In this document: piece by piece, positions 1 through 8,391 of the stretch
Layout of the letters: every line of letters starts with the position of its first letter
Numbering within the stretch: position 1 is the first letter of the stretch
Assembly (NCBI RefSeq): GCF_001662075.1
Contig: NZ_LYPL01000010.1
Coordinates: 186,001 to 250,000 of the forward strand
Length of the DNA stretch: 64,000 nt
From: Rhizobium bangladeshense
GTDB lineage: Bacteria; Pseudomonadota; Alphaproteobacteria; Rhizobiales; Rhizobiaceae
Reading direction: 5' to 3'
Position numbers and translations under genes: made by a program
The notes under the pieces: model-generated
Told to the model about the DNA's origin: nothing
The model's input: the letters and a program-made list of their open reading frames with translations, nothing else
Databases searched by the model: none

Positions 1-692
1 GCGGCAAGCGATGGGCCGACGAAGATGATCGCCGTGCGTTCGATCGGTTCGGCCGCAACCTTTGCCTCGATATCGCAGAGTGTGCCGCGCAGCACGCGCT
101 CGTCCGGCCAGGAGGCCTTGACGACGATCGCGGCCGGGCACTCGGCGCCGTAGAGCGGCGTCAATTCCGCCACCACCTGCTTCAGCGCATGGATTGCCAG
201 ATGGATCGCCAGCGTGGCGCCGGTGGCGCCGAATTTCGCCAGCGTCTCGTCATTCGGCATCGGCGAAGCGCGGCCGGAAACGCGGGTGAGCACCAGGCTC
301 TGGGCCACGGCCGGGATCGTCAGTTCGCGGCCGAGCACGGAGGCAGCGGCGGCAAAGGCCGGAACACCCGGCGTCATCGTATATGAGATGCCGTGTTTTT
401 GTAGCCGGCGCACCTGCTCGGCCACCGCGCTCCAGACCGAGAGATCGCCGGAATGCAGCCTTGCGACATCCTCCCCGGCAGCCGCGGCGGCGAGATATTC
501 CGCCTCGATCTCGTCAAGCGACAGCGGGGCGGTATCGACGATACGCGCGCCCGGTGGGCAATATTGCAGCAAGTCGGGAGAGACGATCGAACCGGCATAG
601 AGACACACCGGGCACTGGGCGAGGAGATCGCGGCCACGCACAGTGATCAGATCCGCAGCCCCTGGCCCCGCGCCGATGAAATGCACCGTCAT
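1..692 (-). CDS. cobM: Precorrin-4 C11-methyltransferase, 3' end cut by the window edge
   Basis: SAM-dependent methylation of precorrin-4 at C11 in the aerobic cobalamin pathway; cytoplasmic. The frame is open from the ATG at 690-692 to base 1, about 230 codons, so roughly the last 20 residues lie outside the window. The N-terminus reads MTVHFIGAGPGAADLITVRG, the glycine-rich opening of tetrapyrrole methylases, and further on comes LHSGDLSVWSAVAEQ, typical of CobM/CbiF. The start lies 4 bases after the cobL stop, so the two are surely co-transcribed. Family assignment is strong; only the C-terminus is unseen. Confidence 0.93.
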   Translation of the reverse strand, partial: MTVHFIGAGPGAADLITVRGRDLLAQCPVCLYAGSIVSPDLLQYCPPGARIVDTAPLSLDEIEAEYLAAAAAGEDVARLHSGDLSVWSAVAEQVRRLQKHGISYTMTPGVPAFAAAASVLGRELTIPAVAQSLVLTRVSGRASPMPNDETLAKFGATGATLAIHLAIHALKQVVAELTPLYGAECPAAIVVKASWPDERVLRGTLCDIEAKVAAEPIERTAIIFVGPSLA

Positions 693-696
693 TCCG

Positions 697-1929
697 TCAT
701 CCTTTCGTCCAGCGCCACTGCGTCACCGGCATGGCCGGCCGCCAGCCGCTCATGCCGCCTAACGCGCCTGCACGCGCTATTTCGATGCGCGTCAGCGAGC
801 CGCCGCGCTTTGCATGTTCGCAGAGCAGCACGGCCTCCATTTCCAGCGTTACGGCATTGGCGACCAGCCGCCCTCCCCGCTTCAGCGCCGCAATCGCGGC
901 ATCGATGACGCCAGCCTCGCTGCCGCCGCCGCCGAGGAAGATCGCATCCGGTTCCGGCAGGCCCACAAGCGCGCCGGGTGCTGCGCCTTCGACGACTGCG
1001 AGACGCGGCACGCCCAAGGCAGATGCGTTGCGGACGATCCGCGCCGTCCGTTCCGGCGATTGCTCGACGGCAATCGTCTTCAGCGACGGGTCGGCAAGCA
1101 TCCATTCGATTCCGATCGATCCCGAACCCGCGCCGATATCCCAGAGCAGTTCGCCGTGCCGCGGCGCGAGCGCCGACACCGTCATCGCCCGGATTTCGCG
1201 TTTGCTGATCTGTCCGTCATGCTCGAACAGTTCGTCCTCGAGCCCGGCGACGAAAGGCAGAATGCGCGCCCCCTCCCCTGCCCAGACATGGAGGGCGCAG
1301 ACATTGAGGGGATCGATGTCCGCAAGATCGAAATCCGCGGCGATCGCCCTTCTGTGCCGTTCCCGCGAGCCGCCCAGCGCCTCCAGAACGGTAAGCTGTG
1401 ACTGACCGAAACCGTTGGCGGTAAGCAGGTTTGCCAGCTCGCGAGGCCCCTTCTCGTCCGACGTCAGCGCGATGATGCGCCGTCCAGGGTGCAGATGCGG
1501 CCGGATCAGGTCGATCGGCCGGCCATGCAGCGAAATCGTCGCGACGTCCTGCAGTGGCCAGCCGAGCCGCGAGGCGGCAAGGCTGAAGGCCGAAGGCGCC
1601 GAGATGGTGCGCATCTCGTCCGCCGCCACGTGGCGGGAAAGCGTTGCGCCGACGCCATAGAGAAACGGATCGCCGGAGGCGAGCACGACGACAGGCGTGC
1701 CGCGTCTTTGAATGATCGCGTCGACCGAGCGCTCGAACGGGCTCTGCCAGGAAAACCTTTCGCCCTTGATCAGCGACGCGGCAAGCGCATGATGCCGTGC
1801 GCCGCCAAAGACGGCCGGTGCGCTGGCGATCAGCCTTTTCGCCTCCGCGCCCAGCCCTTCTGGACCATCTTCACCGATGCCGATAATAGTCAGCCAGGGC
1901 TGATTGCCGAAAGGAGAGAGATCAGACAT
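697..1929 (-). CDS. cobL: Precorrin-6Y C5,15-methyltransferase (decarboxylating)
   Basis: Two-domain enzyme that methylates precorrin-6B at C5 and C15 and removes the C12 acetate carboxyl. About 410 residues: an N-terminal tetrapyrrole methylase half (CbiE-like; IIGIGEDGPEGLG near the start) and a C-terminal CbiT-like half with the SAM-binding signature LLWDIGAGSGSIGIE near residue 265. I place the start at the ATG complementary to 1927-1929 (MSDLSPFG), because the longer open frame upstream is antisense to cobK and lacks family similarity. The cobL and cobK start codons overlap by two bases on opposite strands, so each ribosome-binding site lies inside the other gene. Confidence 0.95.
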   Translation of the reverse strand: MSDLSPFGNQPWLTIIGIGEDGPEGLGAEAKRLIASAPAVFGGARHHALAASLIKGERFSWQSPFERSVDAIIQRRGTPVVVLASGDPFLYGVGATLSRHVAADEMRTISAPSAFSLAASRLGWPLQDVATISLHGRPIDLIRPHLHPGRRIIALTSDEKGPRELANLLTANGFGQSQLTVLEALGGSRERHRRAIAADFDLADIDPLNVCALHVWAGEGARILPFVAGLEDELFEHDGQISKREIRAMTVSALAPRHGELLWDIGAGSGSIGIEWMLADPSLKTIAVEQSPERTARIVRNASALGVPRLAVVEGAAPGALVGLPEPDAIFLGGGGSEAGVIDAAIAALKRGGRLVANAVTLEMEAVLLCEHAKRGGSLTRIEIARAGALGGMSGWRPAMPVTQWRWTKG

Positions 1930-2698
1930 GGGACGACCTCGCATTCTGATCCTTGGCGGCACGAGCGAGGCGCGCCTGCTGGCCGAAGCGCTCGCGGCGC
2001 GTGACGATTGCGATATTCTTCTGTCGCTGGCCGGGCGTACGGAAAAACCGGCTGCGCAGCCGGTTCCGGTTCGAATCGGTGGTTTCGGCGGCGCTGCGGC
2101 GCTGGCCGATTTCCTGAAGGGGGGCGGATATGATCTGCTGATCAACGCCACGCATCCCTTCGCCGAGCGCATCTCTGTCAATGCCGCCCGTGCTGCCGAG
2201 GCCACTGGCATGGCCGCGATCGCTCTGCGTCGTCCCGAATGGCAGCGCCTGCCGGGCGATCATTGGCGGGACGTGCGGAGCATTCCGGCGGCCATTGAGG
2301 CGCTTGGCCCCTCCCCCCGCCAAGTCTTCCTGGCAACGGGCCGGCAGGGTGCGCATTATGCCGAAGCAGCAGCACAGCATCACTATCTCGTTCGCAGCGT
2401 CGATCCCGTCGAGCCGCCGCTTGCGCTCGCAAATGTCGATTATATCCTCGATCGTGGTCCGTTCACGCTGGAAGGCGAATTGGCCCTGCTGAGTCGGCAT
2501 CATATCGATGTCATCATCGCCAAGAACAGCGGTGGCGGCGCCACCTATGCGAAGATCGAGGCAGCCCGCCTGCTCGGCATCGAGGTGATGATGGTCACGC
2601 GTGCGCAGGCGTCCATGGTCAAGACGGTCGAAACTGTCGAGGCGGTGCTGGCGGCGGTCGCTCACCTCTTCCCCTCCGCCATGAAACGCGGGGTGTAG
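1928..2698 (+). CDS. cobK: Precorrin-6A reductase
   Basis: NAD(P)H-dependent reduction of precorrin-6A to 6B. 256 residues from ATG 1928 (MGRPRILILGGTSEARLLAE), with GGAGAG about 8 bases upstream. The glycine-rich ILGGTSEAR opening, NATHPFAE and the later IIAKNSGG are hallmarks of CobK/CbiJ. It is the only rightward gene of the cluster. It diverges from cobL with overlapping start codons and its 3' end overlaps the end of cobJ by 37 bases in convergent orientation. It therefore needs its own promoter, which must lie within the cobL coding region. Confidence 0.95.
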   Translation: MGRPRILILGGTSEARLLAEALAARDDCDILLSLAGRTEKPAAQPVPVRIGGFGGAAALADFLKGGGYDLLINATHPFAERISVNAARAAEATGMAAIALRRPEWQRLPGDHWRDVRSIPAAIEALGPSPRQVFLATGRQGAHYAEAAAQHHYLVRSVDPVEPPLALANVDYILDRGPFTLEGELALLSRHHIDVIIAKNSGGGATYAKIEAARLLGIEVMMVTRAQASMVKTVETVEAVLAAVAHLFPSAMKRGV

Positions 2699-3426
2699 AC
2701 GAGGTCCGGCCTGGCGGGCCGCGTGACGATCCGCGTTTCGGCCGAGCCGATGATGATGCAGGTCGCCATATCGGCCATCGAGGCATCCGCCTGCGACAGC
2801 GGCTGTACCGCGATACGTTCGTCCGGCCGCCCGGCCGCGCGCCCGAAAATGACCGGTGTCGTTGCGGGCAGATGGTCGCGCAACAGCTTGAAGGCCTCGC
2901 CGAGCTGCCAGGGCCGTGCCCGGCTAATCGGATTATAAAGGGCGATGACGAAGCCGGCCCTGGCCGCCAATTCGAGACGGTTTTCTATTATGTTCCAAGG
3001 CTTTAGATTGTCGGACAGCGAGATGGCGCAGAAATCGTGGCCAAGCGGTGCCCCGGCTCTCGCGGCCACCGCCAGCATCGCGGTGATGCCGGGCAGGATG
3101 GTGAGATCGACCGCGCGCCAAGCTGCCGGCCCGTTCTCGATCGCCTCGCAGACGGCGGCAGCCATGGCGAAGACACCGGGGTCGCCGCCGGAGACGACGC
3201 AGACCTTGGCGCCCCGCGCTGCCATCGAAAGTGCCGCCCCTGCCCTATCGAGCTCTTCGCGATTGTCCGAGGCATGGCGCAGCTGATCGTCGCGGAGCTG
3301 CAGCCTGTCGAGATAGGGTCCATAACCGAAGAAATCCGTCGCTGCGTCGACGGCGGCCAACGCTTCCGGCGTCATCTGTTCGGGATTGCCGGGGCCGGTG
3401 CCGATCACGAAAAGCGCGCCGCTCAT
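2662..3426 (-). CDS. cobJ: Precorrin-3B C17-methyltransferase
   Basis: Methylates C17 and drives ring contraction of precorrin-3B to precorrin-4. 254 residues, tetrapyrrole methylase fold: FVIGTGPGNPEQMTPEA at the N-terminus, VVSGGDPGVFAMA (the SAM-site GGDPG) near residue 80, and ALYNPISRARPWQ near 165, which is characteristic of CobJ. Its ATG overlaps the cobI stop in an ATGA, indicating translational coupling; its 3' end overlaps convergent cobK. Confidence 0.95.
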   Translation of the reverse strand: MSGALFVIGTGPGNPEQMTPEALAAVDAATDFFGYGPYLDRLQLRDDQLRHASDNREELDRAGAALSMAARGAKVCVVSGGDPGVFAMAAAVCEAIENGPAAWRAVDLTILPGITAMLAVAARAGAPLGHDFCAISLSDNLKPWNIIENRLELAARAGFVIALYNPISRARPWQLGEAFKLLRDHLPATTPVIFGRAAGRPDERIAVQPLSQADASMADMATCIIIGSAETRIVTRPARPDLVYTPRFMAEGKR

Positions 3427-4154
3427 CGGCTGCCCTCCCAGCCCGGCACCAGGACGAGCGAAAAATACGGCGCATCGCCGTCGGCCCTGTCGGCAAGCTT
3501 TGCCATGGCCGCATTCGCCATGGTGCCGCGTTCGACATAGACGGCTTCGCCGAGTCGTCCGGCAGTTTCCAGCGCCCGGCGGATTTTCGGCAGATTGCGG
3601 CCGACCTTCATGATGACGGCGGCTTGCGTATCGGCCAGGCGACGCGTCAGCTCGGCCTCGGCCATCGTACCGGGCAGTACGGAAAGCACGTCATCCCCCT
3701 GGACGATCGGCATGCCGGCCAAGGACCAGCAGCCCGACATGGCGCTGATTCCGGGGATCACTTCCGTCGGGTAGCGCTGGGAAAGTCTGACATGCAGGTG
3801 CATGTAGGAGCCGTAGAACAGCGGATCGCCCTCGCTGAGCACGGCGACGGTCCGCCCGGCATCGAGATGGCCGGCAATCGCCTCGGCGGACCGATCATAG
3901 AACTGGGTGATCAGGCTCCTGTAACGCTCGTCGTTCTTGTCGATCTCGGTGGTGACCGGATAATAGAGCGGCATCAGCGTCACGCCGGATCTCAGCAGCG
4001 GTTCGACGATCGCCTTGCCGTTGCCGCCCCTGCCCTCTTTGGCGAAATAGGCGATGACGTCGGCATCTTCGATGGCGCGGACGGCTTTAAGGGTCAGGAG
4101 CTCCGGGTCGCCGGGACCCGTGCCGACGCCGATCAGGCGGCCTTGTTTTGTCAT
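3423..4154 (-). CDS. cobI: Precorrin-2 C20-methyltransferase
   Basis: Second methylation step of corrin ring synthesis (precorrin-2 to precorrin-3A). 243 residues with GVGTGPGDPELLTLKAVRAI at the N-terminus, LSEGDPLFYGSYMHL near residue 110 and VIPGISAMSGC near 135, as in CobI/CbiL. It overlaps cobH upstream and cobJ downstream by 4 bases each, so cobH-I-J form a tightly coupled translational unit. Confidence 0.95.
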   Translation of the reverse strand: MTKQGRLIGVGTGPGDPELLTLKAVRAIEDADVIAYFAKEGRGGNGKAIVEPLLRSGVTLMPLYYPVTTEIDKNDERYRSLITQFYDRSAEAIAGHLDAGRTVAVLSEGDPLFYGSYMHLHVRLSQRYPTEVIPGISAMSGCWSLAGMPIVQGDDVLSVLPGTMAEAELTRRLADTQAAVIMKVGRNLPKIRRALETAGRLGEAVYVERGTMANAAMAKLADRADGDAPYFSLVLVPGWEGSR

Positions 4155-4783
4155 AGGCCCGGCCTCGCCAGCGCATTAATGGCGGCCGCCGTCATGGCGC
4201 TGCCGCCGAGCCGGCCGCGCACGATGGCAAAGGGGACGCCATAGGAATTTTCCGCCAGCGCATCCTTCGATTCCGCCGCGCCGACGAAACCAACGGGCAT
4301 GCCGAGGATAGCAGCGGGTTTCGGGGCGCCGTCGCGCAAGAGTTCGAGCAGGTGGAACAGCGCCGTCGGCGCATTGCCGATCGCGACGATGCTTCCGCCG
4401 AGCCGGTCGAGCCACAGATGCATGGCGGCGGCCGAGCGCGTATTGCCGGTCTTAACCGCAAGCTCCGGCGTGGCGGGATCGCGCAGGGTGCAGATCACCT
4501 CGTTCATCGCCGGCAGCCGTGCCCGGGTAATGCCCTGAGCGACCATTTCCGCGTCGCAGAAGATCGGTGCCCCACCTTTCAGCGCCTCGCGCGCGGCGCT
4601 GACGACATCGGCGGAAAACACAAAATGCTCCGCCGCTTCGACCAGCCCGCAGGCATGGATCATGCGCACGGCGATCTCGGCCTGATCTTCGGTGAAGCGC
4701 GAAAGATCGGCCTCGGCGCGGATGATCGCAAAGGAGCGCTCGTAGATCGCGTCGCCGCTGCGGATATAATCGTAGTCTGGCAT
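4151..4783 (-). CDS. cobH: Precorrin-8X methylmutase
   Basis: Moves the C11 methyl group to C12, giving hydrogenobyrinate. 210 residues, the usual CobH size. Family motifs include MIHACGLVEAAEH near residue 45 (carrying the conserved active-site histidine), IFCDAEMVAQGI near 75, and the C-terminal PVGFVGAAESKDAL. It starts 2 bases after the cobG stop and ends in an ATGA overlap with cobI. Confidence 0.95.
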   Translation of the reverse strand: MPDYDYIRSGDAIYERSFAIIRAEADLSRFTEDQAEIAVRMIHACGLVEAAEHFVFSADVVSAAREALKGGAPIFCDAEMVAQGITRARLPAMNEVICTLRDPATPELAVKTGNTRSAAAMHLWLDRLGGSIVAIGNAPTALFHLLELLRDGAPKPAAILGMPVGFVGAAESKDALAENSYGVPFAIVRGRLGGSAMTAAAINALARPGL

Positions 4784-4785
4784 TC

Positions 4786-6159
4786 CTATTCCTGTCGCAG
4801 CGCCTTCGAAACGCCGGTTGCGCCAAGCCGTGTAAGGCAGGCGGCGGTCGATTCGCCAGCGCCTCTGTTATCTTCGATGGAGCGGGCGAGCCTCTCTATA
4901 GCGAAATCGATCCGTCCGCCAGCGATCCGTTCATCCGGCCGATCCATTGCCAACCCGTTGAGGATGAGATCGTAACCTTCAACCGTCCCGGTCAGCGTCA
5001 GCGCCGGGCGCGCATGCGCGCAGCCTTTGGCACAGCCGGAGAGATGCAGCGTCAGCGACCCGTCGAACAGGTCCGGTGCGGCTGCCAGGATGCGGCGGGC
5101 CAGCCTTCGTGTCTCGTAGAAGCCTGAGCCGCAGGCACCGGCGCCGGCGCAAGCGGCGATATGCTCGGCTTTCTCGCCAGGTTGTGCGCTGAAGCCATAT
5201 TGGGCCGCCGCGGCCTCGATCGCCGGCACTCTCTCGGCGGACAGGCCGAGGAAGAAGAAACCGCGACCCGGCGCCAGCCGGATGGACGTTGCGCCAGAGG
5301 CTTTGGCGAGATCGAGCACGGCGGTCAGGTCGGACGCTCTCGTCTGGCCGAATTCCGGGCGCACGCCAAGTACGGTTTTGCCGTCCGCCAGCCTATGCAG
5401 GCCCGGTAGCGGCATCTTTGCCGAGCACGACTGAGTGGATCGGATAGCGGTCATTGCGGGAAAATGTGTTTGCAGAAGCAGCGGATCGATATCCCGTGCC
5501 CGACTGCCCTGCCCGAGCATTGCCAGCAGGCTCAGGATTTCGCCAACGGCCGAGACGGCTGCCTCCGCAGGACCGGCCGCGACCGGGGTTGCGGTCGCAT
5601 CATTGCCGTTGATGGCGACAAGCCAATGCGCTTGGGACAGTGCGACGACACGAATATCGGCCGAAAGCGCCGACAAGCCGAAGGTTCCACCGCCGTCGAT
5701 GACGATCGACAATTTCGGCGCAAACCGCGGAGAGGCGAGCAGTTCCTGAAGCTTGCCGCGCAGGGCCATTTCCATTGCGGCCGGATCGCTCACCTCTTCC
5801 GGGTCGATGCCATGCAGCGGCGAGATCTCGATCGCCGGCCCGTCCGGCATGGCGATCCCGGCGGCATCGATATCGGAAGCGAACTGTGCGACCGTCTCGG
5901 CCCGCAGTCCGCGGATCTGCAGATTGCCGCGCGCGGTGATCTCGAGAATACCATTTCCATGCGCCGCTGCTGAGCGAGCAAGGGCGGAGAATTGCGAGAG
6001 CGTCAACGCGCCGCCTGCCGGGCGCAGCCGCACGAGCAGGCCGTCACCGGTCGGCATCGGCGCGGCAAGGGCGGGGCAGGCGCCGCGCGTGCGCTTCTTC
6101 GCCGCCGCGCGATCACGGCCGTCCGTCGCGTCTCTTTTGTCGATCGCCTTGGCGGTCAT
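4786..6159 (-). CDS. cobG: Precorrin-3B synthase
   Basis: Oxygen-dependent iron-sulfur monooxygenase that makes precorrin-3B, the step that defines the aerobic B12 route. 457 residues with a nitrite/sulfite reductase ferredoxin-like architecture. The ISPLHGIDP segment lies near residue 110 and the cysteine cluster CAGAGACGSG plus SGCAKGCAHARP, positioned to bind 4Fe-4S, lies near residues 340-385. Its presence, rather than an anaerobic cbi set, shows that the host makes B12 aerobically. It follows cobF by 71 bases on the same strand. Confidence 0.93.
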   Translation of the reverse strand: MTAKAIDKRDATDGRDRAAAKKRTRGACPALAAPMPTGDGLLVRLRPAGGALTLSQFSALARSAAAHGNGILEITARGNLQIRGLRAETVAQFASDIDAAGIAMPDGPAIEISPLHGIDPEEVSDPAAMEMALRGKLQELLASPRFAPKLSIVIDGGGTFGLSALSADIRVVALSQAHWLVAINGNDATATPVAAGPAEAAVSAVGEILSLLAMLGQGSRARDIDPLLLQTHFPAMTAIRSTQSCSAKMPLPGLHRLADGKTVLGVRPEFGQTRASDLTAVLDLAKASGATSIRLAPGRGFFFLGLSAERVPAIEAAAAQYGFSAQPGEKAEHIAACAGAGACGSGFYETRRLARRILAAAPDLFDGSLTLHLSGCAKGCAHARPALTLTGTVEGYDLILNGLAMDRPDERIAGGRIDFAIERLARSIEDNRGAGESTAACLTRLGATGVSKALRQE

Positions 6160-6230
6160 TCTTGATCCTCTGTCCGTGTCTTACATGATCGCGGCAGAAG
6201 CGGCAAAACATGATGGAAACGGTCGGCCGG

Positions 6231-7007
6231 CTATTCCTCGAAATCCCGTCCCTTGCGCAGGAGATAAATGTCCATGATCCAGCCATGCCGTTGCCGGGCC
6301 TCGCTCCTGAGTGTCAGGATATCGGCCGCGACATCGCCGAGCCGCCCTGATCGGACGATCTCGTCCTCGGTACCGAGATAGGCGCCCCAGAAGATCTCCG
6401 CACCGGGGTCGTCGATCTTGGCAAAGGCCTGTTCGCCGTCGAGCATGACGACCGTCGCGGGCGCCTGAAGCCCCTTCCGCGCCAACCGACGCCCGGTGGT
6501 AATTTCGATCGGCTTGCCAACGAGATTGATCGGGATTTTGTGGCTGGCCGCCAGGGCCTGGATGCTGGTGATGCCGGGAACGACACTGTAATCGATATCC
6601 AGGTCGGCTTGCTGCCGCACCCGTTCGATGATGCGGATCGTGCTGTCGTAGAGACTGGGATCGCCCCAGACCAGAAAGGCGCCGTTGCCATTCTCGGGCA
6701 GGCCGGCGATCAGCTCTGCATAGATATGGGCGATCTCGCCATGCCAGCTGTCAACGCTTTGCGCGTAGCTTTTGGGGGCCGTCTGTCGCTGTGGCACCGC
6801 GAATTCTGAAATCCGGACCGGCCGTGTAACATATCGCTCGCAGATCTCGCGGCGGACCTCGGCAAGCTCTTCCTTGGCCGCGCCCTTGAGCGGCAGAAAG
6901 ATCACGTCGGCGGCGTTCATCGCATTGATTGCCTGTATAGTGACGTGCTCCGGGTTGCCCGTGCCGATGCCGATGATATGGATGTGCTTCACGCCGATAA
7001 CTCCCAT
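6231..7007 (-). CDS. cobF: Precorrin-6A synthase (deacetylating)
   Basis: Methylates C1 of precorrin-5 and releases acetate. About 258 residues; HIIGIGTGNPEHVT at the N-terminus, LVWGDPSLYDSTIRI mid-protein and VVPGITSIQALAA, as in CobF. The start is uncertain: ATG at 7005-7007 has AGGA close upstream, while the in-frame GTG at 6990-6992 has GGGAG about 9 bases upstream and gives VKHIHIIGIG. The longer frame up to 7076 runs across the parS palindrome and is unlikely. First gene of the leftward cobFGHIJ run, divergent from repA. I see no cobalamin riboswitch fold upstream. Confidence 0.92.
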   Translation of the reverse strand: MGVIGVKHIHIIGIGTGNPEHVTIQAINAMNAADVIFLPLKGAAKEELAEVRREICERYVTRPVRISEFAVPQRQTAPKSYAQSVDSWHGEIAHIYAELIAGLPENGNGAFLVWGDPSLYDSTIRIIERVRQQADLDIDYSVVPGITSIQALAASHKIPINLVGKPIEITTGRRLARKGLQAPATVVMLDGEQAFAKIDDPGAEIFWGAYLGTEDEIVRSGRLGDVAADILTLRSEARQRHGWIMDIYLLRKGRDFEE

Positions 7008-7061
7008 GATTCCTGGCGGTCTTGCCGAAAAAGCCGGCCCACCGCAAGGGCAGGGCAGGGA

Positions 7062-7077
7062 GTTGGCCGCGGCCAAC
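7062..7077. promoter_or_regulatory. parS-type centromere site 1 (RepB binding)
   Basis: Perfect 16-base palindrome GTTGGCCGCGGCCAAC, 18 bases when the flanking A and T are included. It fits the repABC parS pattern GTT-N4-GC-N4-AAC. An identical copy lies at 8438-8453. It sits in the cobF-repA intergenic region, just upstream of cobF. Confidence 0.85.
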
Positions 7078-7133
7078 TGGGTCGACGATGAGGCCCTGGC
7101 CCCTATTGTTGCCGCAAATCCCGAATCGTGTCA

Positions 7134-7182
7134 TTTTCGATACGCTTTTTGACGCTAAGTTGACAGAAAAGCGCATCGAAAA
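7134..7182. promoter_or_regulatory. Inverted repeat at the repA promoter, candidate RepA(B) operator
   Basis: Two 16-base arms, TTTTCGATACGCTTTT (7134-7149) and AAAAGCGCATCGAAAA (7167-7182), match as inverted repeats at 15 of 16 positions, with a 17-base spacer holding TTGACG/TTGACA-like hexamers. The right arm runs into the repA ribosome-binding site. RepA, helped by RepB, is known to repress repABC operons at palindromes near the promoter; the assignment here is by position and symmetry. Confidence 0.65.
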
Positions 7183-7194
7183 GGATTGGGTGTT

Positions 7195-8391
7195 TTGGAC
7201 AACATTAGCGTATCGACGACAGATGTGCGGATCGAGCGACACGCGAACCAGCTATCGCGGCAGTTGAAGCTGTTGCGTGACAAGCTGTTTCCTCCGCTTT
7301 CGCAGAAGACGCTGCGTACATTCTCCTCCGGCGAGGCCGCTCAGATGATCGGCGTTTCCGACGGCTATCTTCGGCAGCTCTCGCTGGATGGCAAGGGACC
7401 GCAGCCGGAACTTTCGCCGAATGGCAGGCGCTCCTATACGCTGGGCCAGATCAATGAATTGCGCCATTATATGGCGAAGCTGAAGCCGAAGGATGCGCTA
7501 AACTATCTTCCCTGGCGGCGTCCCGGCGAGAAGCTGCAGACGGTCGCCGTGACCAATTTCAAGGGCGGTTCGGCCAAGACGACGACGACACTCTATCTGG
7601 CGCAGTATCTGGCGCTGGCGGGTTACCGGGTGCTTGCCATCGATCTCGATCCGCAGGCCTCACTCTCCTCCATGCTGGGCGTGCAGCCCGAATTCGATCT
7701 CTCCGACGGCGATACGCTCTATGGAGCAATTCGCTACGATGCGGCCCGCAAGCCGCTGAAGGAGATTGTCCGCAAGACCTATTTCGACGGGCTCGATCTG
7801 GTGCCGGGCAATCTCGAGCTGATGGAGTTCGAGCACGAGACACCGCGGGCGCTCAACGATCGCCAAAAGCCGGCCGAGCTGTTCTTCCGCCGGGTCGGCG
7901 TGGCGATTGCCGAGGTCGAAGCGGATTACGATGTGGTGGTGATCGATTGCCCGCCACAGCTCGGCTATCTTACCCTCGGAGCCGTCTGCGCCGCCACATC
8001 GCTGCTCATCACCATCCATCCGCAGATGGTCGACGTTGCGTCCATGTCGCAGTTCCTGCTGATGACCTCGGATCTGCTCTCCGTCGTTCGCAAGGCCGGC
8101 GGCGATCTGCAGCACGACTTCATCAAATATGTCGTCACCCGCCACGAACCTTTCGATGCACCGCAGTCGCAGATCGTTGCGCTGTTGCGCAGCCTGTTCG
8201 GCAATGACGTGTTGACGGCAACCATTCTCAAGTCGACGGCGATTGCCGATGCCGGCCTGACCAAGCAGACGCTCTTCGAAATCGAGAAGGGGCAGGTGCG
8301 CCGCTCGACTTACGATCGGGCGTTGGAATCGGTCAATGCCGCCAACAGCGAGGTTCTTGCCGGCATTCACAAAGCCTGGGGCAGGACATGA
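7195..8391 (+). CDS. repA: Plasmid partitioning ATPase RepA (ParA family)
   Basis: Type Ia ParA ATPase: segregates the replicon with RepB/parS and autorepresses the operon. About 398 residues. An N-terminal winged-HTH region (SSGEAAQMIGVSDGYLRQLS) is followed by a deviant Walker A, KGGSAKTTTT, near residue 125, LAIDLDPQAS soon after, and VVIDCPPQLG near 245. There is no suitable ATG. TTG at 7195 has AAGGA 9 bases upstream; an in-frame TTG at 7186 touches that motif and is less likely. The stop overlaps the repB ATG in an ATGA. Confidence 0.95.
   Translation: MDNISVSTTDVRIERHANQLSRQLKLLRDKLFPPLSQKTLRTFSSGEAAQMIGVSDGYLRQLSLDGKGPQPELSPNGRRSYTLGQINELRHYMAKLKPKDALNYLPWRRPGEKLQTVAVTNFKGGSAKTTTTLYLAQYLALAGYRVLAIDLDPQASLSSMLGVQPEFDLSDGDTLYGAIRYDAARKPLKEIVRKTYFDGLDLVPGNLELMEFEHETPRALNDRQKPAELFFRRVGVAIAEVEADYDVVVIDCPPQLGYLTLGAVCAATSLLITIHPQMVDVASMSQFLLMTSDLLSVVRKAGGDLQHDFIKYVVTRHEPFDAPQSQIVALLRSLFGNDVLTATILKSTAIADAGLTKQTLFEIEKGQVRRSTYDRALESVNAANSEVLAGIHKAWGRT

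Noticed and set aside
7008..7134. Cobalamin riboswitch upstream of cobF
   Set aside because: I could not find a B12-box-like sequence or a multi-stem fold; the region holds parS and the divergent repA control region.
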